NCBI GenBank assembly: GCA_016203225.1
Contig: JACQNC010000009.1
Span: 62,001 to 126,000, forward strand
From: Candidatus Woesearchaeota archaeon
Lineage (GTDB): Archaea; Nanobdellota; Nanobdellia; Woesearchaeales; ARS49
DNA length: 64,000 nt
Direction: 5' to 3'
Under the pieces are notes generated by a model. That model did no database searches, was not told the DNA's origin, and was given only the letters and a program-made list of their open reading frames with translations. Below are positions 1 through 8,445 of the stretch, piece after piece. Each line of letters begins with the position of its first letter. The stretch's first letter is position 1. A program made the translations under genes and the position numbers.

Positions 1-920
1 CGCCTGACTCTGTCGAACCACGGATTGCCTTCACGATCTCATTCAGGATGCGATGCGCTTCCTTGAGGTCGGCTCCTGCGAGCTTCATCTCGTCGTTGGC
101 CGCCTGGACATCCTTGTCTTCACCGTTGAAGAGTTCTTTCGAGGATTCCCAGTGCGTCTTTGCGGATGCTAGCTTGACGTCGAATTCCGCCTTCAAGTCA
201 GTGGCGACTGAGACATCGTAGCCCTTCCCTCCGAGGTGCGCGAGGATGCGATCGAGCTTCTCAGCCAGATGCTCCATGCGCTCGACGACGTTGCCGACGC
301 GCTTGTTGACTACATGGCCTGCGCCGCGCTTGAGCACGTGACGCGCGTCTTTCCACGCGTCCTGCAATTCCTTTGCCGCAGCACGCAATTCTTCGCGCGT
401 CGCGGTCTCGGGATCCAATGCTTCGACCGTTGCCTGCGCCTCGGTCATGTTCTCTATTGCGGCATCGATGTCTGCGAGGATCTCATCCTTGTCCTCGACT
501 TCGGATGCCTCGACCTTCTCCTTCAGGCCGTTCAACAGCTCGATGATCTTGTCGACAGATGCCAGGAGGAACTCCTGCTTATCGGCCAACGTCGCGCCGC
601 CGCTGTGCAGCTTGGCGCGTGCCTTCTGGAAGTCGCGCTTCGCTTCGCGGACATCCTTGCGCGCTTCCAACGCGCGCTTCTCTGCCTTGAGCAGCTTCTC
701 ACGCGCTTCCTTCATTCTGTCGCGCGGACCAGACCTATCATCAGTCCCATCAGTCCCGCCTTCAGACGCGGCGTCTACCTCGGTACCTGATTCGATTTCT
801 GTTTCATTTCCTGCATCATCGGAGCCGTCGTCCGAGCCCTCGTCCGCGAACACCGCGGGAATCGCGCTCATGACGAACAACGCCAACACCATCAGGACGC
901 TGAGTTGTTTCCAATCCATT
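1..920 (-). CDS. Secreted coiled-coil/helical protein, partial (3' end beyond window start)
   Basis: Open minus frame from ATG at 918-920 to the window edge: MDWKQLSVLMVLALFVMSAIPAVFADEGSDD..., signal peptide then Lys/Glu/Ala-rich helices; GGAGG upstream of the ATG. Confidence 0.8.
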
Positions 921-943
921 TTTGTGCCTCCAGGGAGCATAAA

Positions 944-1011
944 GGCGGGGGCGAAATCGCCCACCGCGTAGCCCTTGTTTGCGTGTGATGGCTGAGGGGG
1001 ACCTCACCATC
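944..1011 (-). promoter_or_regulatory. Structured 5' leader (two hairpins) of the 1..920 gene
   Basis: GATGG-c-TGAGG/CCTCA-CCATC stem (987-1011) and GCGG-GGGCG/CGCCC-CCGC stem (about 944-967), between a TATA-like CTTATAAAC near 1040 and the ATG at 920. Confidence 0.5.
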
Positions 1012-1212
1012 AGGAACCTCTATGTCGATTGTTGCTTATAAACAAACTTGCAGAATCCTTTCGGCTGAAGCTTTATTCATGCTCCCAATGCTTTAGAGAA
1101 CCTGAAAATTCCTATTTAAAGCAAGAAAGAGCGTTTTGCTCCTCCTTTTGTCACAAAACAAAGGGTTTCCGACGACAGTTATTTATAATACCGAAGCGGG
1201 TTCAAAGCGGGG

Positions 1213-2010
1213 ATGGTCACCAAACATGCACTCGCAGCGTTTCTCGCATTCGTCCTGGCGAGTTCTCTCGTCCTAGGCGCGACGGTACACGGCACCATCT
1301 ACAACCTCGATCTCAACCCGGTAAAGAACGCGCGCGTGGAGATCGACACACAACCGCGCCAGGTCCTGATCGCGCCTGACGGAACATATGAATTCACGGT
1401 CCCGAAAGGGACGTACACTCTCACGGCGCGATTGATCCAGAACAAGACCATCACGGCTATCGCGAGCGAAGAGATGACTGTGCCCTCTGAAGGGACGTTC
1501 GTGCTCGACTTGATCATGTTCCCCGTGTTCGAGGAAGAGGACATACTGAATCTCACCGATGAGATCGATCCTGATGAGGCGCAATTGGCTAACGGCGATC
1601 TGACGCAAACGTACCTGCTTGGCGGAATCGGCATCCTCGTAATCCTGGGGCTAAGCTGGTATCTCTGGCACCGGAAGAAAAAGACGCATCATGCGAAAGC
1701 GACAGGGCCGGAACAAGAGTCAGCAGGAGAGACTCCGATCGAGGAACATCACGCCGAGACGCACCTCGAGGAACCTCACGCGCACGGTCCGAAAGAGAAG
1801 CCGGAGGAACTGCCTCAGACAGAGCGCGATGACGCAAAGACTGTTCTGGACATAATCCGGCAGCTTGGGGGTCGCACGACTCAGAAGGAGATCCGCAAAC
1901 TCACACCCTTGTCCGAGGCCAAGGTCTCACTCATCATCACGGAGCTCGAGCACAAAGGCCAGATCGAGAAGATCAAGAAAGGACGTGGCAACGTCATAGT
2001 TCTGAAATGA
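1213..2010 (+). CDS. Membrane-anchored winged-helix protein (secreted carboxypeptidase-regulatory-like domain + TM + cytoplasmic HTH)
   Basis: Signal peptide, beta domain (VHGTIYNLDLNPVKNARVEIDT), TM (YLLGGIGILVILGLSWYLW), C-terminal wHTH (VLDIIRQLGGRTTQKEIRKLTPLSEAKVSLIITELEHKGQIEKIKKGRGNVIVL); TATA about 28 nt upstream. Confidence 0.85.
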   Translation: MVTKHALAAFLAFVLASSLVLGATVHGTIYNLDLNPVKNARVEIDTQPRQVLIAPDGTYEFTVPKGTYTLTARLIQNKTITAIASEEMTVPSEGTFVLDLIMFPVFEEEDILNLTDEIDPDEAQLANGDLTQTYLLGGIGILVILGLSWYLWHRKKKTHHAKATGPEQESAGETPIEEHHAETHLEEPHAHGPKEKPEELPQTERDDAKTVLDIIRQLGGRTTQKEIRKLTPLSEAKVSLIITELEHKGQIEKIKKGRGNVIVLK

Positions 2011-2660
2011 GCACGACATACCATAGGGGACCTGGAGCGCAAGCGATCGCTCAAGATGCATCGAACGGCATGAAGCCGAGCCTATGCAAACTCATCGTCT
2101 CGCTCTTGGACTGTACCCTTGCGAAATCGATCGCGAGTTATGAAAATACCGAACGGCTGCCGTCAGGGCCGTACGTGCTGCTTCCGAAACACAGCTCCCA
2201 TCTCGACATCCTGCTGGAAGGAGCGATGTTGTACGGGAGCCAAGGCCGGCTAGGACATTACTTGATGAAACCCTCCTTGCCAAGGGCATTCCAATGGCTC
2301 GGAGGCATCTCCGTCTATCGCAGCAAGGATACGAACAGCCGACGCGCTCTGCTCGCGAACAACGAACAAGTGTTTGCCGAGGCGGGCCGGTTGCTTTCGA
2401 ACGGCGAGATCATAGTCATGCATCCTGAGGGCACACGCGTCTCAGGGGGCATGGGAGAGTTGCGCACCGGCGGGATCCGCATGCTAATCGAGATGCAGGA
2501 GACGATCGGGCCGGTCACGTTCGTTCCATTGGGCATAGAATATCGCGCATTGAGAGTCGCATTACGTGTGGGACGGCCGCGGACATACAGCCTGTTCTGG
2601 AACGACGATGCTGAGCGATTGAGGAAAGAGCTTGCTTTCCTGTCAGGGGTCGGATCCTAG
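2007..2660 (+). CDS. 1-acyl-sn-glycerol-3-phosphate acyltransferase-like (PlsC family)
   Basis: KHSSHLD (HX4D) and HPEGTR motifs; ATGA overlap with upstream gene. Confidence 0.85.
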   Translation: MSTTYHRGPGAQAIAQDASNGMKPSLCKLIVSLLDCTLAKSIASYENTERLPSGPYVLLPKHSSHLDILLEGAMLYGSQGRLGHYLMKPSLPRAFQWLGGISVYRSKDTNSRRALLANNEQVFAEAGRLLSNGEIIVMHPEGTRVSGGMGELRTGGIRMLIEMQETIGPVTFVPLGIEYRALRVALRVGRPRTYSLFWNDDAERLRKELAFLSGVGS

Positions 2661-3787
2661 GCTGCGTTCGAGCGTTTACCGATGCCGATCAATCTTAGCA
2701 AGCCCGGACGTTGCACGGCCGGCGGTATCTCGAATTTCTCGGCCTCGACTGAATTGGGGCAGAGCCAATATCCGGGGATCGCTTCGAGTTGGGCGACAGA
2801 ACTGTCCGCTTTGGTCCCCATCACGAAATCCATCAGGGGAAAGACTACGTTGAGGTTCAGGTACATTCCTATGTGGTGCAGGAAGTGATGGTTATCAAGG
2901 TACTTGAACGGCGGCAACCAACGCAGTACGCGCTCGCCGGTGCGCTTCAGCCACGAGAATGGCTTCTGGTACCAACGCAATGAAGCGCGGGATTCCCGCT
3001 CGCGTTGGAGCATCTCGGTCGTGACACTCTCCAGTAGCTCGTGTTCCGTGCCTTCCGCGATGGCGACGAGCGGTTTCCGGCTGGATGCGCGATTGATCGC
3101 GAGCTGTTCTTTGAGCCGCGCCACGACACCGTCGCTGAACGTGTAGTGCTGGTCTTTCGCGTCGATGTTCCGCTCGATGTTCGCTTGGACCTCTGCGCAG
3201 ATGTCGTCGAGCAACGGTTTTGAGAAGCGGAGTTTCTCATCAATCCTGCTGGAGTCGTCTTCGCTCATCAGACGTCGCGGCTGTCCCGGGACGTACGCGG
3301 CGCCGTATTGGATTCTGTCACCTAGCACGCGGTTGATCCCGAGGCGCTGCTTGCCGCTGACGTGCATGACGTGGTGGGCGCTTTCATAGAGTCCATAATA
3401 CAGCGCGGAGCCTGCGAGCGTCCCGAGCACGATCGCCGCATCCACGGGGCCGACACCGGACGTTCCTGCGTACGCTGCGTAGATCCGATCCAAGCCGACG
3501 CCGACCCCGATCGCGATGGCGTGGATCAGCGCGACGTCGTTTTTGGCGAAATGGAGAACGACATGTTCATTGGTCGCGTTCTGGTAATAATTCCATGGCG
3601 CGGCGTATCCTCGATGGTGGATGTCGGTATGGCCGCGTTTCGTGTTGTCGTTGACATAGGGCACGATTTCGCTCTTCTTGGGATGAAGGAGGTAGCGATG
3701 GATGAGCCATTCGACCGGCGAACCGATCGTGAGGCTTACGGCTGCTGCGCCCGTGAATAGCGTGATGAGTTCTGCGAGGTCTGTCAT
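2657..3787 (-). CDS. Fatty acid hydroxylase/sterol desaturase-like membrane di-iron protein
   Basis: Histidine boxes HRYLLH, HTDIHH, ESAHHVMH, DNHHFLHHIG with hydrophobic segments; ATG at 3787. Confidence 0.75.
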   Translation of the reverse strand: MTDLAELITLFTGAAAVSLTIGSPVEWLIHRYLLHPKKSEIVPYVNDNTKRGHTDIHHRGYAAPWNYYQNATNEHVVLHFAKNDVALIHAIAIGVGVGLDRIYAAYAGTSGVGPVDAAIVLGTLAGSALYYGLYESAHHVMHVSGKQRLGINRVLGDRIQYGAAYVPGQPRRLMSEDDSSRIDEKLRFSKPLLDDICAEVQANIERNIDAKDQHYTFSDGVVARLKEQLAINRASSRKPLVAIAEGTEHELLESVTTEMLQRERESRASLRWYQKPFSWLKRTGERVLRWLPPFKYLDNHHFLHHIGMYLNLNVVFPLMDFVMGTKADSSVAQLEAIPGYWLCPNSVEAEKFEIPPAVQRPGLLRLIGIGKRSNAA

Positions 3788-4230
3788 CTTATGAATCGGT
3801 CCAATTCGTGCAGCTTGAACATCTTCTTCTTTCCTGAATCGACATCCTGCGCGCGGATCTGGTTGCCGACGTGCAGGACTTTCCACGAGCCTTCGTCGGT
3901 CTTGATGATGTCGCCGACCTTGAACGGCAATTGCCTGAAAAGCACCGTGACGCGGTATAACAGCTTGCCGCTCATGCGATCCTGCGAATACAATCTCCTG
4001 CTCACCTCGTATTCGCCCGCGAAGCGCAGTTTTAGGCGTTTGCCGAGCGCCTGGAGATAATGTTGGTCAGTGAGATAGAGGTCATAGCCGTTCGTGACGA
4101 GCTTCTCCTTCGCGACCGTGGACTTGTTCTCGCGCTCGATCACATCATAGACCCAATCGTAGACCTCCTGCGAGACGTTGCGCAATTGCAGTATCCCCTC
4201 GAAGTATTCGGGGTGCCTGTCTTTCTTCAT
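3784..4230 (-). CDS. NMD3-like C-terminal region protein (60S export/ribosome biogenesis family)
   Basis: RHPEYFEGILQLRN... and SGKLLYRVTVLFRQLPFKVGDIIKTDEG resemble NMD3 C-terminal half; no zinc ribbons in this ORF. Confidence 0.65.
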   Translation of the reverse strand: MKKDRHPEYFEGILQLRNVSQEVYDWVYDVIERENKSTVAKEKLVTNGYDLYLTDQHYLQALGKRLKLRFAGEYEVSRRLYSQDRMSGKLLYRVTVLFRQLPFKVGDIIKTDEGSWKVLHVGNQIRAQDVDSGKKKMFKLHELDRFIR

Positions 4231-4814
4231 CGCGCGCCGGCCAGCCGGTCCAGGACGTCCTTCAGTTCTGATGTCGTCATCAGCATTATGCGCGGGCGGC
4301 CCCGGCTTGGCCGCGTCAGTTCGTCGATGGCATGCTTGAGATGGACGTGCGTGATGGGCTGGGCCTTGAGGTCGGTTATGAGTTCAAGCAGGTCGCGGCG
4401 CTTGGACTTGGTGTCCTTGAGCAACACGTGGTCGAGTGCCTTGATGAGCTTCTCGCGCAATGACGCATCGTCCTCGGCGCCCGTCGCCCGCGAGATCTCC
4501 CCCGGCAGGTTGGTCGTCGTCCGGGGCGTCTTCTTCGGGTTCTTCAATTCCTTGACGACCTTGATGAACGCCTCTTTCTGGTTGGCGGTGAGGCTGCCGA
4601 ACCTCATGTACTGCGACTTGATGCTCCTCAGAAATTGGGATTGCTGGTAGAACTCGAGCGGGATGTCGAAGAACTTCGCCATCGTCTTGTTCGAGATAGG
4701 GCCTGAGATCTCCGCCAGCTGGCAGCTCGCGCAGATAGGGAACTGCTTCGCAGAGTACATGGGGACCATGTTTTTGCGGCATTTCACGCAACGTTGCTGA
4801 TAACGGACTGGCAT
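4227..4814 (-). CDS. Zinc-ribbon protein of unknown function
   Basis: MPVRYQQRCVKCRKNMVPMYSAKQFPICASCQ: CxxC...CxxC at N-terminus; ATG at 4814, 26 nt from TTTATAAA. Confidence 0.7.
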   Translation of the reverse strand: MPVRYQQRCVKCRKNMVPMYSAKQFPICASCQLAEISGPISNKTMAKFFDIPLEFYQQSQFLRSIKSQYMRFGSLTANQKEAFIKVVKELKNPKKTPRTTTNLPGEISRATGAEDDASLREKLIKALDHVLLKDTKSKRRDLLELITDLKAQPITHVHLKHAIDELTRPSRGRPRIMLMTTSELKDVLDRLAGAR

Positions 4815-4836
4815 AAAGGTGATTTCCCGAAATACA

Positions 4837-4844
4837 TTTATAAA
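4837..4844. promoter_or_regulatory. Palindromic TATA box TTTATAAA shared by divergent genes
   Basis: TTTATAAA centred about 26 nt from the minus ATG (4814) and about 38 nt from the plus ATG (4879). Confidence 0.6.
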
Positions 4845-4878
4845 CCCATCGTGCGGTAATGTGCCTGAGGTGTTGGGT

Positions 4879-5718
4879 ATGGAAAAGACACAAGCTCCGA
4901 AGAAGTCCAAGAAAGGTCTGGTTATCGGCATCATCGTTCTCTTAGTGCTCGCAGGCGCGGGCTACGCGTTCTATGCTGTCACTGGTTCTTCTACAGTGAA
5001 GGCGCAAGTCCACGTCGAATCAGGCAGCGTCTCGGTCAATGGCGCTACTGCCGCAGGCACCGTGAAGCTCTCGGAAGGTGACGTGATCACGACCGGCAGC
5101 GATGGCAAAGCCACTGTCGTACTGTACGAGAGCACGCTGATCAGTCTTGAGCCCGACAGCCAAGTGACGCTTGACGAACTCACGAAGTCGCACCCGAAGG
5201 TGTCTCAGGAAGGCACCACGTGGACCATGTTCACCAAGCTCGCGGGCGCTGAGGCGTTCTCGGCCAAGGCAGGCAGCACAGTCGCTTCGGTGCGCGGCAC
5301 TGTATTCGAGCTTAGCGATGGTTTCATCATGACTGGCGAAGGCACAGTGACGTACAATATGGAGGGTCAGACATTCACCGTCAAGACCGGTCAGGTCGTC
5401 GAGGACGGCGTCGCGCGTGACGCGACACCCGAGGAGCTCGCCAGCATGACCGGCTTCATGAATCGTGCGGTCGGTGAGCTGAAGCACATGCGCCAGCTCG
5501 AGATCGACAAGCATCCCACCACTTACGCGATGGTGAAGTCGATGTACGGCGTCGACGACGCGTTCATCCAGAACAAGCTGGCAGAGGCCGACGCGGGGAT
5601 GTTCAACGTGGACGAGTTCGTGCTCAAGTCGCCGGTCCAGATGGACTCGGTCGATAAGATCGCGGACATCACGAAGACCATCCAGAAGGTCAATGAAGAC
5701 ATCGAAAGCATGCAGTAG
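4879..5718 (+). CDS. FecR-domain-like secreted/membrane-anchored protein
   Basis: N-terminal TM, then VHVESGSVSVNG...LSEGDVITTGSDGKATVVLYESTLISLEPDSQVTL...VASVRGTVFEL, typical of FecR. Confidence 0.85.
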   Translation: MEKTQAPKKSKKGLVIGIIVLLVLAGAGYAFYAVTGSSTVKAQVHVESGSVSVNGATAAGTVKLSEGDVITTGSDGKATVVLYESTLISLEPDSQVTLDELTKSHPKVSQEGTTWTMFTKLAGAEAFSAKAGSTVASVRGTVFELSDGFIMTGEGTVTYNMEGQTFTVKTGQVVEDGVARDATPEELASMTGFMNRAVGELKHMRQLEIDKHPTTYAMVKSMYGVDDAFIQNKLAEADAGMFNVDEFVLKSPVQMDSVDKIADITKTIQKVNEDIESMQ

Positions 5719-7581
5719 ATGGAAAAAGGCACCAAAGCCAGCGTTTTCGCTGGCGTCTTCCTTGTTTTTGCGTTGTTGATCCTCGCGGACGCGTTCGGTC
5801 ACATCCGCGGCGGGCTCTCCGATCGCCTCTATGGCGACCGGGCGCCGCTCGAGGACATCGTGATCGTCAAGATCGATGACGTGAGCATAAACAGGCTCGG
5901 CAGATGGCCCTGGGAGCGCAGCGTCCACGCACGCCTGCTCGAAAAGCTCAAGGATGCGCGGATAGTGGGCGTTGATGTCTCGTTCTTCGAGCCGAGCGCG
6001 AACGACATAGCTTTACGCACCGCCATTGAACGCATGCCGAATCTCGTGCTTGCCGCGGAGGTGCAGGAAGGCGTGCTTTACGCGCCGATCTTTGATGCGG
6101 CGTACGGCTACGTCAATCTCGTGACCGATACCGATGGGATCACGCGCAAGGTCAATCCTCGCCTCAGGGATGGCGTGGCTCCGTTCGCGTTCGAACTGTA
6201 CAAGCGCGGCTGGAACAAGGAAGCGATCCTTCCCGGAACGCAGCTCGCGATCAACTTCGTCAGCCGACCAGGGAGTTTCACCTCCTATCCTGCGCACGAC
6301 GTGCTCGCGAAGAATCTGAGTTTCAAGGACAAGTTCGTCCTGATCGGCGCTACGGCTCCTGATCTGCATGATGAGTACTTCGTCCCGACATCAGAAGGCA
6401 AGGCCATGCCCGGCGTCGAGATCCATGCCAACATCCTGCAGAACTTCATCCTGGATGAGTTTCTGACGCGCCAGGGCAAGACCGGCACGATCCTGCTTGT
6501 CGCACTTGTCGGGCTCTTGGGCATGTTCATCCTGTCTAGGATGCATGTCACGTTCGCCATCCCGACTGCGTTGGGCGCGGTAATATTGTACGGAATGATC
6601 GCGATTTTCGTGTTCAAACAGGCGCGGATCGTCCTTGACCTTTTCTACGCGCCTCTCGCGCTCGCGGTGTTCACCGGCACGGGCGTTGCGCTCAATTACT
6701 GGGAAGAGAAGAGGAGGTCCGCGTACCTCAAGGACGCGTTCGGCAAGTACGTCTCGAAGGAACTCCTGCAGGAATTGCTGACGGCAAAGCAGGAATTGAA
6801 GCTCGGTGGCGTGAAGCGCACCATCACCGTGTTCTTCTCGGACATCAGAGGGTTCACGGGCATCTCGGAATCGTTGTCTCCCGAACAGCTCACTGGCCTG
6901 CTGAATGAATACCTCACCGCGATGACCAGGATCATCCTCGCGCGCAGCGGCACGGTTGACAAGTTCATCGGCGACGCCATCATGGCGTTATGGAACGCTC
7001 CCTTGGAGCAGAGGCAGCACGCGTTGCTCGCATGCAGGGCTGCAGTCGAGCAGGTGAAGGCCTTGCGCGAACTGCAGAAACAGTGGGCCGCGCGGAAACT
7101 TCCGGTCATGACGATCGGGTGCGGCGTGCACACAGGTCCGGCGGTGATCGGCAACATGGGTTCCGAGGAACGGTTCGACTACACCGCGATCGGCGACACG
7201 GTCAACATCGCGTCACGGCTCGAGGGGCTCACGAAGGAGTACGGGACCAAGATAATCATCTCCGAGGACACGTACAAGCATGTCAAGGATGAGTTCGTAT
7301 GCAGGAAACTCGACGCCGTGCGCGTGAAAGGCCGCATGCACCCGATCATAATCTATGAATTGTGCGTCGAGCGCGATGACGATTTCCGTCTCAAGTTCGA
7401 GGCCGGGCTGCAGAAATACTTCGACCGCGATTTCGCTGAAGCAAAGAGAGAGTTCGGTGACGCGTTGAAACACCAGCCCACGAACGACTCGTGCAGGATC
7501 TTCATCGCGCGATCCGAGATGTACCTCAAGTATCCGCCCAGCGATGACTGGGATGGCGCGTTCGTTATGAATACGAAATAG
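5719..7581 (+). CDS. CHASE2-domain class III adenylate/guanylate cyclase
   Basis: N-terminal CHASE2-like domain (IVIVKIDDVSINRLGRWPWERSVHARLLEKL), TMs, catalytic domain FFSDIRGFTGISE...GTVDKFIGDAIMALW...YTAIGDTVNIASRLEG. Confidence 0.92.
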   Translation: MEKGTKASVFAGVFLVFALLILADAFGHIRGGLSDRLYGDRAPLEDIVIVKIDDVSINRLGRWPWERSVHARLLEKLKDARIVGVDVSFFEPSANDIALRTAIERMPNLVLAAEVQEGVLYAPIFDAAYGYVNLVTDTDGITRKVNPRLRDGVAPFAFELYKRGWNKEAILPGTQLAINFVSRPGSFTSYPAHDVLAKNLSFKDKFVLIGATAPDLHDEYFVPTSEGKAMPGVEIHANILQNFILDEFLTRQGKTGTILLVALVGLLGMFILSRMHVTFAIPTALGAVILYGMIAIFVFKQARIVLDLFYAPLALAVFTGTGVALNYWEEKRRSAYLKDAFGKYVSKELLQELLTAKQELKLGGVKRTITVFFSDIRGFTGISESLSPEQLTGLLNEYLTAMTRIILARSGTVDKFIGDAIMALWNAPLEQRQHALLACRAAVEQVKALRELQKQWAARKLPVMTIGCGVHTGPAVIGNMGSEERFDYTAIGDTVNIASRLEGLTKEYGTKIIISEDTYKHVKDEFVCRKLDAVRVKGRMHPIIIYELCVERDDDFRLKFEAGLQKYFDRDFAEAKREFGDALKHQPTNDSCRIFIARSEMYLKYPPSDDWDGAFVMNTK

Positions 7582-7590
7582 ACGTTCTAC

Positions 7591-7707
7591 GTTCCCAAGC
7601 GTGAACTTCCCAGGCAGGTTTGTAGTGGCTTTACTGCAATCGAATCGATTGCGATGAAGCAACGTCAATCGTGACTGGGCGGAAATGCAAGGACTGCAAC
7701 GGAAGTC
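7591..7707 (+). repeat. Copy A of a three-copy intergenic element / candidate ncRNA
   Basis: TCCCAGGCAGGTTTG (7608-7622) and CTGCAACGGA (7694-7703) identical to copy B; internal GCAATCG-AAT-CGATTGC hairpin nested in GCTTTA/TGAAGC. Confidence 0.55.
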
Positions 7708-7754
7708 TGGCGGCAACAGTAAAGCTTTTAAGAGCAGAGAAAGGACAAACAGGC

Positions 7755-8444
7755 ATGAACGGTCAACAGCCATCAACATCGACACAGATATCAACGCAAA
7801 CGCCTGCACGGCCGGTGCAAGCGCAGGTCCAACCGGCACAGCCAGGCAAGCCCGACATCAAGGCCAACTTCTGGCGGTGGCTTTGGTGGTTCATCTGGGA
7901 GGACAACAGCATCTGGAGCTGGATCGTGAACATCATCCTGGCGTTCGTCATAATCAAGTTCATAGTCTATCCTGGGCTAGGACTGTTGCTCGGCACCGGT
8001 TTCCCGATAGTCGCAGTCGTTTCAGGTTCTATGGAGCACGACGGCTCGTTCGACCAATGGTGGACGTCGCAGTGCGGCAGCGCATCGCAATCTGAATTGT
8101 ACGCGGAGTACGGCGTCGACAAGACGGAATTCGGGGCATTCCGGTTCAGGAACGGGTTCAACAAGGGGGATCTGATGATCCTGCGCAGCGCGAAGGAAGT
8201 CGGATTGGGGGATGTCGTCGTCTTCTCCGCTCCTGGTCTGCGTGACCCGATCATCCATCGCGCCGTGGCGATCTCTGATAGCAGCATAACCACCAAGGGC
8301 GACCACAATTGCGTCTCGGCACCGTTCGAGACCAACCTCTCCCAAGAGCGATTGCTAGGCAAGGCCTTGTTCAGGTTGCCATACTTGGGATGGATAAAGA
8401 TCGGGTTCGTTGAATTGGTCAACATCATCGCTGGAAGGAACTGA
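7755..8444 (+). CDS. Signal peptidase I (S26, archaeal/Sec11-like)
   Basis: VVSGSMEH (Ser), DPIIHRAVAI (His), TTKGDHN motif; N-terminal TM. Confidence 0.9.
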   Translation: MNGQQPSTSTQISTQTPARPVQAQVQPAQPGKPDIKANFWRWLWWFIWEDNSIWSWIVNIILAFVIIKFIVYPGLGLLLGTGFPIVAVVSGSMEHDGSFDQWWTSQCGSASQSELYAEYGVDKTEFGAFRFRNGFNKGDLMILRSAKEVGLGDVVVFSAPGLRDPIIHRAVAISDSSITTKGDHNCVSAPFETNLSQERLLGKALFRLPYLGWIKIGFVELVNIIAGRN

Positions 8445-8445
8445 T

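Noticed and set aside
5020-5928. 302-aa minus ORF
   Set aside because: Antisense to the FecR/CHASE2 genes; no domain and shadow-like composition.
7627-7707. Copy A as a known riboswitch or box C/D RNA
   Set aside because: Short GATGA-like and AAAGCC strings occur, but full C/D, H/ACA or riboswitch consensus elements are not all present, so no known family is claimed.
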